Shown here: one piece after another, positions 1-8,801 of the stretch | How the letters are laid out: every line of letters starts with the position of its first letter | Numbering within the stretch: position 1 is the stretch's first letter | Source: an uncultured Xanthobacter sp. | GTDB lineage: Bacteria > Pseudomonadota > Alphaproteobacteria > Rhizobiales > Xanthobacteraceae | Length of the DNA: 38,438 nt | Reading direction: 5' to 3' | NCBI GenBank assembly: GCA_937872325.1 | Contig: CALMSN010000227.1 | Location: 1 to 38,438, forward strand | Program-made: the position numbers and the translations under genes | Notes under the pieces: generated by a model | What the model saw: only the letters and a program-made list of their open reading frames with translations | The model's database searches: none | What the model was told of the DNA's origin: nothing

Positions 1-500
1 TGGCCAAGATCAGCGCCGCACCCTCGTTGGACATGCGTAGACGGCTCGCCTGCCGACGATAGGTCGCGAATGAGTTGGGGCTGCCGTGGCCCATCAGAGC
101 GGCCCCCTGGGCGTCTGTAGCGCCAGCCAGGGCCAGCTCGACACCAAAGGTGTGCCGCAGACCATGGAGATCGTAGCGGTCACTGTTGATGCGGCCGGCC
201 CCGAAGAGATCGCCAACGACCTTGGCAAGCTCCTGGCCGAGACCATCCTCGGTGTAGGCGCGGTTGCGGGTGTTGTAGGCGAGCGTCTTTGGCTGGAGCC
301 GTAATACGCCGCTCTTTCGCTGAACGTGCTTCTGCCATTTCGATAACGGCTGTAGGGCGGGAGTGCGATCGAGCCAGTCCGTCAGGAGCGGATCCTCGGG
401 CATGTCGACCGGGACTTTGCGTTTCCCCGATAGCCAAGCGACCCGACCGTTCCCGCGCGCCGCGTGGGTAATGCGGACCAGATCACCGCGCCGCGCTCCG
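1..500 (-). pseudogene. Tyrosine recombinase (phage integrase), catalytic-domain fragment
   Basis: Translating the minus strand without requiring a start codon gives about 165 uninterrupted residues typical of the C-terminal catalytic domain of tyrosine recombinases. Visible landmarks are the first catalytic Arg box (AGARRGDLVRI, near 465-497), a basic beta-hairpin (SGKRKVPVDM), the HxxR box HGLRHT (near 150-166) and the segment MGHGSPNSFATYRRQ with the nucleophilic Tyr (near 53-95). The frame is still open at base 1, so the gene runs off the window. Its N-terminal arm-binding and core-binding domains are missing: just before the Arg box the DNA becomes coding sequence for an AraC-type sensor in another frame. 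The junction lies at about 478-515. This is probably a remnant of an integrative element that recombined into, or was deleted against, the siderophore locus. Recognition of the fold is firm; the exact right end is approximate. Confidence 0.75.
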
Positions 501-945
501 GCACACTGCGGTCCACCAGAAGCTCCCCGCCGTAGCGCCGCCAAAGGGGGCCGCCCAGATCGGCCAGGAAAGCGGGCTCGAAGCGCACGTCCATCATCCG
601 CAGGCGTATCCCGCCGCGGACGGTGTCGATCCCGCTCACATTCTGGTCGGTGGAGCAGACCAGCGCCGTGCCGGGCGTGATGATCAAAGGCTCGCCGCCG
701 TCGATGGATAGAGTGCCCTCGCCCTCCAGGAAGAGCGATATGGAAAAGGTCGGCGGCCCCTCCACCGCGATCACGGCATCCTGCGGCGGCACGACGTCGA
801 GCATGGCGATGGAAACGCCCTCGCCCAGGTCGTCCACCGTCATGTACCGGTCCCAGCCGAGCAGCTCCACGGCAGGTGCGGCTGCGGTCAGCCAGTCGGC
901 ATAACCCGCCTGGGGGGGAACGGTCATCGCGGTCCGCCCGTCCAT
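382..945 (-). pseudogene. AraC-type regulator, sensor domain only (HTH lost)
   Basis: The start at 945 is supported by a GGGGGAGG sequence about 10 bases upstream on the minus strand; an upstream in-frame ATG at 1026 has no such site. The protein resembles the N-terminal effector-binding half of PchR/YbtA-like AraC regulators: an all-beta, cupin-like segment with LFLEGEGTLSIDGGEP and then the motif SGIDTVRGGIRLRMMDVRF. After about residue 150 (DRSVPERG) similarity to any AraC protein ends and the frame reads through integrase DNA out of frame to a stop at 382, giving a meaningless tail. No helix-turn-helix follows. It is divergent from TBDR-1 at 1072, as an AraC activator of a siderophore receptor usually is, so it probably once controlled TBDR-1. 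Now it could at most act as a DNA-binding-deficient ligand sink. Module 1 may depend on the neighbouring AraC at 5698. Confidence 0.7.
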
Positions 946-970
946 CGTCTGCGCCTCCCCCTCGAAAAGT

Positions 971-1018
971 CCCGGATCTGCAAACGCGGCCCCCGAAAGC
1001 GTTAGACAGCCCCGCAAG
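971..1018 (+). promoter_or_regulatory. Candidate AraC-type operator: CCCG direct repeats before TBDR-1
   Basis: Three related octamers lie on the plus strand: CCCGGATC at 971, CCCGAAAG at 992 and CCCGCAAG at 1011. The first two are exactly 21 bp apart and the third is 19 bp further on. A looser copy (TCGAAAAG) sits at 962. Spacing of two helical turns is what AraC-family activators use. Closely related octamers with the same 21-bp period occur upstream of TBDR-2 and between TBDR-4 and its AraC gene. The last copy ends about 54 bp before the TBDR-1 start, a plausible position for an activator site. Confidence 0.45.
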
Positions 1019-1071
1019 ACAAGCATAGCGGATCAATAAGACGAGCGCGAACGGACGGGAATAGTTTAGAG

Positions 1072-3147
1072 ATGATCTTAACAACGCGGCGCGGCTGGAT
1101 CGCACTCTCGATTGCACTTGTTCCATCGATGCTTGTTCCAGGTGTCGCTTTTGCTCAGGGTGCGAGCTCGGGCGCGGCAGCTGAGGTCAGCCTCGATGAC
1201 ATCATCGTCACCGCCAACAAGCGCGCGCAGGAGCTGGAAAAGGTGGACGGCGCCGTCTCCGTGCGGACGGCGGAGCAGTTGCGCGAGGCAGGCGTGACCA
1301 CGGTCGCGGACCTGGAGCAGGTGTTCCCCGGCCTCGTCATCCGCACCCGCGGCAACCGCGCCTATGCCAACATCACCGCGCGCGGCATGTCCTCGCCGGA
1401 CTATTACAATCCCACGGTGCAGATCTATGTGGATGGCGTCCCGCAGCAGCCGTCCGCCTTCACCCAGCCCCTCGTCGACGTGGAGCGCGTCGAGTTCCTG
1501 CGCGGCCCGCAAGGCACGCTTTACGGCCGCAACGCCTATGGCGGCGTCATCAACATCATCACCACCAAATCCGACCGCGGCCGGGTGGATGCCAGCATCA
1601 CCTTGGGGACGCCCCAATCCTGGGGCGAGTTGGCGGGCACCCTTCCGGTGGTGCCGGGGAGCACGTACCTCGACGTCGCGTTGAAGGCGGAGCATGGTTT
1701 CGGGTCGGTGAACGACATCTCCACCGGCGCGAACAATATCGATACCTCGACCGACATGATCGGCCGCGTCGCCCTGCGCTATGCTCCCACGGGCGGCAAT
1801 TTCGACGGCACCCTCGCCTTCAGCCGCGAGCACACGGAAAGCCACGAAGAGCTCTATCTGCTTGATAGCCAGGTGGGGCGCCGCGCCTATTTCAGCGCGC
1901 TGCAGGGCCCTCTCCCGCTCCTCGACCGCACCGTCTCCACGGTCTCGGCCACGGGGAACTGGCGCTTCGACGACTTCAAGCTCTCCTCCACCTCCTCCTA
2001 TCAGGACGTGGAAATGACCCGCGACATCGCCGCGGGGCCGGGCCTGCTCATGTCGTTCCCGGAAACCGACGCGGCCTTCTCCCAGGAGCTGCGCCTCGTC
2101 CATGACGCCGGCGGACCGCTCACCTCCGTCATGGGCCTGTTCTACCAGCACGACGCCTTCACCCGCGAGGCGGATGGCTATTCCCCCTATTACGGCCCCT
2201 CTCGCAATGCGGTGGACACCAACAGCTACGCCGCATTCGGCGAAGCGACCTACAAGATCACCGACAAGCTGGATGTCACCGGCGGCCTGCGCCTGTCCTA
2301 TGATGAAAGCTCCATCGACTTCACGCGATGGGGTGGAAATTACTTTGGATATTACGCAGGAAGCTTCGCCAACTCTGCGGATTTCACGAGCCTTCAGCCC
2401 AAGGCGGCGCTCGGCTACCAATTCACCGATACCACGCGCGCCTATGCGCTCGTCTCTCGCGGCTACAAGCCCGGCGGCTTCAACCACGCGGTCACCTATC
2501 CGGACGATGCGGAAGCCTACGAGCCGGAAACCGCGTGGAACTATGAAATCGGCCTGCGCACGGCGACGCCGGACCGCGCGATCGAGCTCTCCACGGCGCT
2601 CTATTACATCTCCTCCGACAACAAGCAGATCTATGTGGGGCCCGTCGGCTTCCAGGTGATCCGCAACGTGGGCAAGGCGGAGAGCTACGGCGCGGAGCTG
2701 GAGGCGCGCTGGCGGGCGACCGAGCGCCTGAGCTTCGCTGTCACCGCCACCTACGGTCGCTCGCTTTTCACCGATTTCACCGATCCCACCACTGGCCAGG
2801 ACTTTGACGGCAACACGATCCCCTATGCGCCCAACGCCACCGCCAACCTGTTCGCACGCTATGTCTTCGACCAGACGCTTATCGACGGCACCATCGCCGT
2901 GACCGGGGCGGCGCACTATGTGAGCACCACTTATTTCAACGAGGCCAACACCCTGTCCCAGCCCGCCTACGCCACGGTGGATGCGGCGCTGGAATTCGCC
3001 TGGACCTCGGGGGTCAGCCTGAAGCTGTTCGCCGAGAACATCTTCGACGAAACCTACCGCACCTATAGCTACGCCTCCGGCGCCAACGTCTTTTCCAACG
3101 TCGCGCAGGGCCGTCTCGTCGGGCTCACCATGCGGGCCTCCTACTGA
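1072..3147 (+). CDS. TonB-dependent siderophore receptor TBDR-1, FyuA-like
   Basis: A 691-residue outer-membrane receptor. Residues 1-29 form a signal peptide ending AFA-Q. LDDIIVTANKR (41-51) is a TonB-box region. The plug domain follows with DVERVEFLRGPQGTLYGRN, and the C-terminal beta-barrel ends in aromatic Tyr. From memory of the family, the segments DYYNPTVQIYVDGVPQ, IYVGPVGFQVIRNVGKAES and ENIFDETYRTYSYASG match the yersiniabactin/pesticin receptor FyuA unusually closely, so a thiazoline-phenolate type ferric siderophore is the best guess for the substrate. It would bind the chelate outside and import it using TonB-ExbBD energy; none of those genes lies here. The stop overlaps the start of the MFS gene by one base, indicating a transcriptional and translational unit. 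Substrate assignment is inference. Confidence 0.92.
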   Translation: MILTTRRGWIALSIALVPSMLVPGVAFAQGASSGAAAEVSLDDIIVTANKRAQELEKVDGAVSVRTAEQLREAGVTTVADLEQVFPGLVIRTRGNRAYANITARGMSSPDYYNPTVQIYVDGVPQQPSAFTQPLVDVERVEFLRGPQGTLYGRNAYGGVINIITTKSDRGRVDASITLGTPQSWGELAGTLPVVPGSTYLDVALKAEHGFGSVNDISTGANNIDTSTDMIGRVALRYAPTGGNFDGTLAFSREHTESHEELYLLDSQVGRRAYFSALQGPLPLLDRTVSTVSATGNWRFDDFKLSSTSSYQDVEMTRDIAAGPGLLMSFPETDAAFSQELRLVHDAGGPLTSVMGLFYQHDAFTREADGYSPYYGPSRNAVDTNSYAAFGEATYKITDKLDVTGGLRLSYDESSIDFTRWGGNYFGYYAGSFANSADFTSLQPKAALGYQFTDTTRAYALVSRGYKPGGFNHAVTYPDDAEAYEPETAWNYEIGLRTATPDRAIELSTALYYISSDNKQIYVGPVGFQVIRNVGKAESYGAELEARWRATERLSFAVTATYGRSLFTDFTDPTTGQDFDGNTIPYAPNATANLFARYVFDQTLIDGTIAVTGAAHYVSTTYFNEANTLSQPAYATVDAALEFAWTSGVSLKLFAENIFDETYRTYSYASGANVFSNVAQGRLVGLTMRASY

Positions 3148-4394
3148 TGGCGGATGCCGTCAGGCCCCGCTTGCCGGCATGGCGGGTCACCAGCGCCATC
3201 GCAGGCGTCTATGTGGCGCAGAGCCTTGTGGGCGGGCTCACCTTCATGGGCATTCCCGCAGCGCTGCGGGCCGAGGGGGCCTCGCTCAAGGAGGTGGGCC
3301 TCGTCTCTCTGCTCATGCTGCCGTGGGCGCTCAAGTTTCTGTGGGCGCCGGCCGTGGAGCGCCACCGTATCCGTCCGGACGGCGGGCGGCGTTCCAGGCC
3401 GATGGTCGCGATCGGACAGCTCGTCTGCGCTCTCGGCCTGGCGGCCCTCGCGCTGGCGGGGACGGACAGCACGCGCCTGATGTTCATCCTTCTCGCCTTC
3501 GTGGCGCTCTCCGCGGCGACGGTGGACATCGCTGTGGACGCCTTCGCGGTGGAGCAGCTCGCCGCCGCCGACCGGGGCTGGGGCAACGCCGCCCAGGTGG
3601 GCGGCGGCTATCTCGGCATGGTGCTCGGGGGCGGGGTTTTCCTCGTGCTGCTCCCCCAGGTGGGATGGACATGTGCCATGGCGGCCATGGCCGCCGCCGT
3701 GCTGCTTCTCGCCTTGCCTTTCCTGTTCGGTCCGGAGCCCGCGCCGTGCGATCCGGAGGCACAGGCCCACCGTCCCTCGCTCCGCTATGCCCTGATGCGG
3801 CCCGAGGTGCGGCGCGGGCTGCTGGTCACCATCCTGTTCGAGGCGGGGGTGCGGCTGGTTCAGGTGCTCGCCGGACCTTTGCTCGTGGACCGGGGCCTTG
3901 ATCTCGCGGTGCTCGGTGCGGTGAACGGCATCGGCGCCGTGGGTGCGGGCCTGCTCGGCACGGCGGTGGGCGGGTTCCTGGTGCACCGCGCCGGGGCGGA
4001 GCGGGCGGTGCTGATGGCGGGCAGCGCCCAGGTGGTCGCTCTGCTCGGTCTCGCCTGTGCCGTCATGGCTGGCGGCGACGCCCGCCTTCTCGCCGGGCTC
4101 GTGGTGGCGAAGGTGCTGGCGATGGCCATGGGTTTCGTCTGCCTCTACGCCTGGCTGATGGGCTTGTCCTCCCTCAAGCAGGCCGGCGTCGACTTCACCT
4201 TGTTCCAGTGCGCCGACGCCGCGATCGCCGGAATTGCGGGATATGGCGCCGCCCTCGTCGCCGCGCGTTTCGGCTATGGCCCCGCCTTCCTCGCGGCCGC
4301 GGGTCTCGCCGCGCTGGGCCTCGTCCTCATCCGCCTGCTGCTCGTCCATCGCCGCCCGGGGCTCGCGGGGCCGGCTCTCCAACCGAAAGTGTGA
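3147..4394 (+). CDS. RhtX/FptX/YbtX-like MFS siderophore importer (module 1)
   Basis: A 415-residue inner-membrane protein with about 12 hydrophobic segments by eye. Near the N terminus it has the motif MLPWALKFLWAPAVER, characteristic of the AmpG-like MFS branch that includes RhtX (rhizobactin 1021), FptX (pyochelin) and YbtX. These proteins carry intact ferric siderophore from periplasm to cytoplasm as single subunits without a binding protein. The start ATG overlaps the TBDR-1 stop (TGATG), so the receptor and importer are translationally coupled and probably serve the same ligand. AmpG muropeptide permease is the main alternative from sequence alone, but the receptor context argues against it. 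Confidence 0.85.
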   Translation: MADAVRPRLPAWRVTSAIAGVYVAQSLVGGLTFMGIPAALRAEGASLKEVGLVSLLMLPWALKFLWAPAVERHRIRPDGGRRSRPMVAIGQLVCALGLAALALAGTDSTRLMFILLAFVALSAATVDIAVDAFAVEQLAAADRGWGNAAQVGGGYLGMVLGGGVFLVLLPQVGWTCAMAAMAAAVLLLALPFLFGPEPAPCDPEAQAHRPSLRYALMRPEVRRGLLVTILFEAGVRLVQVLAGPLLVDRGLDLAVLGAVNGIGAVGAGLLGTAVGGFLVHRAGAERAVLMAGSAQVVALLGLACAVMAGGDARLLAGLVVAKVLAMAMGFVCLYAWLMGLSSLKQAGVDFTLFQCADAAIAGIAGYGAALVAARFGYGPAFLAAAGLAALGLVLIRLLLVHRRPGLAGPALQPKV

Positions 4395-4399
4395 TCGTC

Positions 4400-5575
4400 A
4401 TGCCGTCCGTCGTCATTTCCGGGGCCGGGGTCGCCGGCCTGGCCGCAGCCTGGTGGCTGTCCCGCGCGGGCTGGACCGTCACCGTGGTGGAGCGCGCGGC
4501 CGATCTGCGGACCGGGGGCTACATGATGAGCCTCTCCGGACCCGGCCACGCCGCCGCGGCGCGCATGGGGCTGCTGCCGAAGCTGGAGCCGCGGGCCTAC
4601 CACATCGATGAAAACGTCTACCGCGATCGCAGGGGGCGTGAACTGATGCGCCTGCGCTTCCACGAGATCATCGAGGGGCTCGACTATCTGGTGATGCGCC
4701 GCACCGACCTGATCGCCGCCCTGCGCGAAGACCTGCCGGACAGCGTGGAGATCCGCCTCGGCACCACCATCGCGGATGTGGAAGACGGCAGCGACGGGGC
4801 TCGCGCAACGTTCTCGGACGGCACGACATGCACCGCAGACCTAGTGCTTCTGGCAGACGGCATGCGGTCCCCCTTGCGCGGGCGCCTGATCGCACCCGAC
4901 ACGCAGTGCCTGAAGCCGCTCGGCTACCGGTTCGCCGTCTATGAGATGAAGGACGAGATGGGCCTTGGCGACGGCTTCGTCTCCTATGCCGAGCCCGGCC
5001 ATATCGTCGAATACTACACCCTGGAGGAAGGGCGGGTGGCGGCCCTTCATGTATGGCACTCCCGTGAGGCGGGACCGGTGCCGGCGGCGGAGCGTTGGGA
5101 TCTCCTCGCGCAGGTGACCGCGCATAGCCACCCGTCGGTGCGGGCCCAGCTTGAGGCCGTCCGGAAAAGCGGGGGAATGCCGCTGGTGGACGACCTTGCC
5201 TTGGTGGACCTGCCGCGCTGGTCGCGGGGACGCATCCTTCTGCTGGGCGATGCCGCCCATTGCCTCACGCTCATCTCCGGGCAAGGGGCTGGGATGGCCC
5301 TGACTTCGGCCGCGATCCTCGCCGATGCCCTGTCCCGTGCGCCCCTGCCGGAGGCGCTGGCCGAGCACGAGGCGCGACTGCGCCCCTCCATCCTCCGGCT
5401 TCAGGATCGCAGCCGGAAGATGGCCGGCATGTTCGTGCCGCGCTCGCCGGTCGCGTTCGCGATGCGGAACATCTTCATGCGCCATGTGCCGCGCAAGTGG
5501 CTTGGACGCTATTTCCTCAATGCGGTCAACGCCGAGATCCTCGCCGCGCAGGGGTGCGCGGCGAAATCGGGCTGA
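4400..5575 (+). CDS. FAD-dependent monooxygenase (UbiH/PHBH type), module 1
   Basis: 391 residues. The N terminus carries the dinucleotide-binding motif GAGVAGLAAAWWL (8-20), and near residue 283 is the second FAD motif LLGDAAHCLTLISGQG, both typical of class A flavin monooxygenases acting on aromatic or polyketide-like substrates. The ATG is 5 bases after the MFS stop; an in-frame GTG at 4391 would overlap it. Lying in the same operon as a receptor and importer, the enzyme may act in the cytoplasm on the imported siderophore, for example by hydroxylating an aromatic ring and so weakening iron binding. That role is inference. A role in an unrelated aromatic pathway cannot be excluded. Confidence 0.8.
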   Translation: MPSVVISGAGVAGLAAAWWLSRAGWTVTVVERAADLRTGGYMMSLSGPGHAAAARMGLLPKLEPRAYHIDENVYRDRRGRELMRLRFHEIIEGLDYLVMRRTDLIAALREDLPDSVEIRLGTTIADVEDGSDGARATFSDGTTCTADLVLLADGMRSPLRGRLIAPDTQCLKPLGYRFAVYEMKDEMGLGDGFVSYAEPGHIVEYYTLEEGRVAALHVWHSREAGPVPAAERWDLLAQVTAHSHPSVRAQLEAVRKSGGMPLVDDLALVDLPRWSRGRILLLGDAAHCLTLISGQGAGMALTSAAILADALSRAPLPEALAEHEARLRPSILRLQDRSRKMAGMFVPRSPVAFAMRNIFMRHVPRKWLGRYFLNAVNAEILAAQGCAAKSG

Positions 5576-5652
5576 CCAGGAGGAAACGAAGTCCGCCCTG
5601 CGGCGCGGTCTTCATATTTTATAGATTCTATTGTTTATTCAAGATGTTGATC

Positions 5653-5686
5653 AGAGGCGGTCCAGCCTCTAGCCTGCCGGGGCAGG
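5653..5686 (+). promoter_or_regulatory. Two adjacent hairpins in the leader of the AraC gene
   Basis: The leader upstream of the start at 5698 contains AGAGGC-ggtcca-GCCTCT (5653-5670), then CCTGCC-gg-GGCAGG (5673-5686). The second one overlaps the Shine-Dalgarno sequence GGAGG (5685-5689). An AT-rich stretch with TATTTTATAGATTCTATTG lies at 5615-5633 and may hold the promoter. The hairpins could modulate initiation. There is no T-run, so they do not look like a terminator. Confidence 0.3.
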
Positions 5687-5697
5687 AGGAACTGGGC

Positions 5698-6534
5698 ATG
5701 GAGGTGATCGACGTCTGCGGATTGACGGTGATGATCGACAGCATGCCGGTCCGGGAGGGGCAGCGCTGGGAGACGGTCATCCCGCCGGGCGTCTGGTTCG
5801 GTACCGTGCTCGAGGGCGAGTTGTCCGTGCGTGCGGGGGTCGTCGGGGACGGTGCATTGGGTCCAGGGGCGATCACCCGCTTCAACGCTCATCAGCCGGT
5901 GCCCACCCTCCATAGCGCGTTGAAGGACGGGGTGGTCAGCGGCGTCTTCGTCCGGGTCGCCCCGGACGACATGGAAGCGGTGATGGGCGCCGACACCCTG
6001 CGCGTGCTGGAACAGTGCCCGGCCCATGTGGGCCGCGTCAGCGACCTCGCCCGCACTGTCGCCTGGCAGATGCGCGGCTGCACGCTCTCCGGCCCGGCGC
6101 GACGCCTCTATCTCGCCGGCAAGGCGCTGGAGATGATGGGCGAGACCTTCCTTCAACCCGAGGACGCCGCTCCGCGGGGGTCCTCGTTGGCCTGGACCGC
6201 GCGGGACATCGCCTGTTTTCACGCCGCCCGCGCCATCGTCCTCGCCGAACTCGCCGATCCGCCTGCGGTGACGATGCTCGCACGACGGGTCGGCACCAAC
6301 GCCCGCAAGCTGAGCCAGGGCTTCGCCGACCTGTTCGGTGCGCCGGTCTATACGTTCGTGAAGGCCCGCCGGCTTGAAGAGGCGCGGCGGATGATCGAGG
6401 CAGGCGAAACCTCCATCTCGCGGGTGGCGCAGCGTTTCGGCTACCAGCCCGCGCATTTCTCCACGGAGTTCAAGCGACGGTTCGGTCACGCCCCCAGTGC
6501 TTTCATTGGAAAGGATAAAAAGAATATCATCTGA
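5698..6534 (+). CDS. AraC-family transcriptional activator (module 2)
   Basis: 278 residues from the ATG at 5698, which has AGGAGG eight bases upstream; the in-frame ATG at 5644 lacks such a site. The N-terminal half (about 1-150) is a beta-rich effector domain with ITRFNAHQPVPT. The C-terminal half (about 190-272) contains two helix-turn-helix motifs, including VTMLARRVGTNARKLSQGFADLFG and ISRVAQRFGYQPAHFSTEFKRRFG, the AraC signature. It resembles the PchR/AlcR/YbtA regulators, which bind the cognate ferric siderophore and activate the receptor operon. It lies directly upstream of TBDR-2 in the same direction. Direct repeats between the two genes are its likely binding site, and similar repeats upstream of TBDR-1 suggest it may also serve module 1, whose own regulator is broken. 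Confidence 0.88.
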   Translation: MEVIDVCGLTVMIDSMPVREGQRWETVIPPGVWFGTVLEGELSVRAGVVGDGALGPGAITRFNAHQPVPTLHSALKDGVVSGVFVRVAPDDMEAVMGADTLRVLEQCPAHVGRVSDLARTVAWQMRGCTLSGPARRLYLAGKALEMMGETFLQPEDAAPRGSSLAWTARDIACFHAARAIVLAELADPPAVTMLARRVGTNARKLSQGFADLFGAPVYTFVKARRLEEARRMIEAGETSISRVAQRFGYQPAHFSTEFKRRFGHAPSAFIGKDKKNII

Positions 6535-6552
6535 CCCTGCAAACCTCGCAAT

Positions 6553-6581
6553 CCCGAAAGACAAAGTCGCGAACCCGAAAG
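6553..6581 (+). promoter_or_regulatory. Candidate AraC operator: two identical CCCGAAAG octamers, 21 bp apart
   Basis: CCCGAAAG occurs exactly at 6553-6560 and 6574-6581, two helical turns apart, in the 116-bp gap between the AraC stop and TBDR-2. The perfect repeat, the spacing and related pairs at two other loci make this the best operator candidate in the window. No -10/-35 pair is obvious downstream before 6651. Confidence 0.5.
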
Positions 6582-6650
6582 CCGGGCACATTGCTCGCGG
6601 AGGATCGGCGGTCGAACAATGAACCTGGAACCTGATTTCAGGGATACGGG

Positions 6651-8801
6651 ATGCGTCATCATCACTTCGCACGGCCGCGCGGACACCGCATGGCCCATGC
6701 GCTCATCCATGCCGCCGCGTTTCTTCTCACGCTCAACGGGCCTGCCGGCGCGCAGGAAGCCACCGGGCTTCAGGAGCTGCCGACGGATGGGGATAGCATG
6801 GTGCTCGACACCATCACCGTCACCGCGCGTCGCCGCGAGGAGGCGGCCCAGGATGCGCCGGTCGCGGTGACCGTGGTGCCGCGGGAGGATATCGGCCCCG
6901 GCAAGGTGGAGACGCTGGAGGACGCCGCCTTCCGCAGCCCCAACACGGTGTTCTCGGGACAAGGCGGCCCGCTCACCATTCGCGGCGTGGGCAATCTCGG
7001 CATGTCCGGCGGCGTCGATCGCCAGCCGGGCGTGGGCATGTTCCTCGACGAGGTCTATATCGCGCGGCCGTTCGGCTACCCGACCTATCTCGACGACACC
7101 GAGCGGGTGGAGATCGTGCGCGGCTCGCAGGCGACGCTCTACGGCAAGAACACCATCGGCGGCGCGGTAAACCTCGTGTTCCGCGATCCTGCCGAGCGCG
7201 CCGGTGCGGAGGTCGAGGCCAGCTTCGGCACGGGGCCGGAGGGCCGGCTGCGCGGCGCCTTCGATGCGCCCTTCACGACGGCGGTTGGCACCGGAGACTT
7301 CGCCATGCGCGGCTTCCTGTCCTGGACCGGCCGGAACGGCTACATCGACAATTTGCCCACCGGCGACACGGTGGGCAACGAGAACGCCCTTGCCACCCGC
7401 TTCACCGTCACCGGCCATCTCTCACCCGACACGAAGGTGAAGATCGCGGTTGACTATTCCCACACCGACAATGACGGCGGCCTGTGGTACACGACCCTGC
7501 CGCTCGCCTTCAGCTACAAGTCCACCAGCGACTACGCGCCCATCAACCGTATCGACATCGGCGGCGTGATGGGGCGGATGGATCATGAGATGGGCTGGGC
7601 ACGGCTCACCTCCATCACCGCCTATCGCGGTCATGACATGAAGTCGGTGCTCGATGGCGACTTCACGCCAGCGGACTATATCGTGCAGGCGCAGACGGAG
7701 TCCCAGCGCCAGTTCACGCAGGACCTGCGCCTCACGTCCACCACCGACGGGCCGCTGCGATGGCTCGGCGGCCTGTTCTACATGAACGAGAACTTCAACG
7801 GTGCGCAGTATTTCGAGCTCACGAGCGTGCCCGAAGCCCTGTGGAGCCGCTCGGTCTTCGACCAGACCACCAACACCTTCGCCGCTTTTGCCGAGCTCGG
7901 CTACAAGATCATCCCCGCCCTCGAACTGGTGGGCGGCCTGCGCTACACCTATGAAGTCAAGGACACCACGGCGTTCACGGCGAGCCCGAGCGGCACCTAC
8001 ATGTTCGGCATGCCCGGTTATGCCTCCGGCGACACCGACTTCGGCAATCTCTCCCCCGAGCTGTCGGCGGTCTACACCTTCTCGGAAGGCAACATCGCCT
8101 TCGCCAAGTTCGCGCGGGGCTTCAAGTCCGGCGGCATCAGCCCGTTCATCGACGTGAACAACAGCGCGAATACCTATGATCCCGAGACCACCACCTCCTA
8201 CGAGGTGGGCGTCAAGACCACGTGGCTGGATGGCCGCCTGACTTTAAACGCCTCTGCCTTCTACGTGGACTGGCAGAACCAGCAGGCGGTGATCTATACG
8301 AGCCCCTTCACCCGGGTGATCCGCAACGCCGCCGCCGCCACCTCCCAGGGCGTCGAGCTGGAGGCCGCGGCGCGGGTCACCGAAAATCTCATCCTTTCCG
8401 CCAACTACGGCTACCTCGACACGCACTACGATGACTTCGTGGATGACGTTCTGGGGGTGGTCTATACGGGCAATCCGCTGCCCTTCGCGCCGCGGAACAG
8501 CTTTGGCGCCGGGGCGCGGTGGTCGAGCCCGGTGGGGGGCGGCCTCACCTTCGTGGCGGCGCTCGACTACAGCTACCGCAGCTCCTACGCCTTCAATCCG
8601 GACGACCTCTACCGCCAGGCGCCCACCCATCTCGTGGATGCGCGCATGGGGCTCCAGGCCGAGCACTGGTCGGCGACCCTGTGGGCCAAGAACCTGCTCG
8701 ACGAGGTCTATCTCCAGCAATACTTCCTCTATGCCGGCGTGGACATGGGCGTCGCCTCGCCTGGGCGGACGGTGGGCGTCACCGTGAAGGCGCAATGGTG
8801 A
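6651..8801 (+). CDS. TonB-dependent siderophore receptor TBDR-2
   Basis: 716 residues. The N terminus is basic and His-rich. A hydrophobic signal follows (about 15-34, ending AGA-Q), and an in-frame ATG at 6690 would give a more conventional signal peptide. LDTITVTARRR (52-62) is the TonB-box region, with plug motifs ERVEIVRGSQATLYGKNTIGG and a C-terminal barrel. The last residue is Trp (VTVKAQW). The general pattern is that of the VTARR-type siderophore receptors. The ligand cannot be read from sequence; its own AraC and co-encoded MFS suggest a chelate distinct from that of TBDR-1. The end overlaps the next gene. Confidence 0.9.
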   Translation: MRHHHFARPRGHRMAHALIHAAAFLLTLNGPAGAQEATGLQELPTDGDSMVLDTITVTARRREEAAQDAPVAVTVVPREDIGPGKVETLEDAAFRSPNTVFSGQGGPLTIRGVGNLGMSGGVDRQPGVGMFLDEVYIARPFGYPTYLDDTERVEIVRGSQATLYGKNTIGGAVNLVFRDPAERAGAEVEASFGTGPEGRLRGAFDAPFTTAVGTGDFAMRGFLSWTGRNGYIDNLPTGDTVGNENALATRFTVTGHLSPDTKVKIAVDYSHTDNDGGLWYTTLPLAFSYKSTSDYAPINRIDIGGVMGRMDHEMGWARLTSITAYRGHDMKSVLDGDFTPADYIVQAQTESQRQFTQDLRLTSTTDGPLRWLGGLFYMNENFNGAQYFELTSVPEALWSRSVFDQTTNTFAAFAELGYKIIPALELVGGLRYTYEVKDTTAFTASPSGTYMFGMPGYASGDTDFGNLSPELSAVYTFSEGNIAFAKFARGFKSGGISPFIDVNNSANTYDPETTTSYEVGVKTTWLDGRLTLNASAFYVDWQNQQAVIYTSPFTRVIRNAAAATSQGVELEAAARVTENLILSANYGYLDTHYDDFVDDVLGVVYTGNPLPFAPRNSFGAGARWSSPVGGGLTFVAALDYSYRSSYAFNPDDLYRQAPTHLVDARMGLQAEHWSATLWAKNLLDEVYLQQYFLYAGVDMGVASPGRTVGVTVKAQW

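Noticed and set aside
1078-2916. Long minus-strand open frame (612 codons) opposite TBDR-1
   Set aside because: It is the mirror of a GC-rich receptor gene; composition is Arg/Gly/Ala/Val-rich with no domain, while the plus strand has a signal peptide, plug motifs and a barrel.
3147-4394. AmpG muropeptide permease
   Set aside because: It is in the same MFS branch, but translational coupling to a FyuA-like receptor favours the RhtX/FptX siderophore role.
5260-5697. N-terminal extension of the AraC protein into the preceding monooxygenase gene
   Set aside because: It is an out-of-frame reading of the monooxygenase; AGGAGG before 5698 fixes the start.
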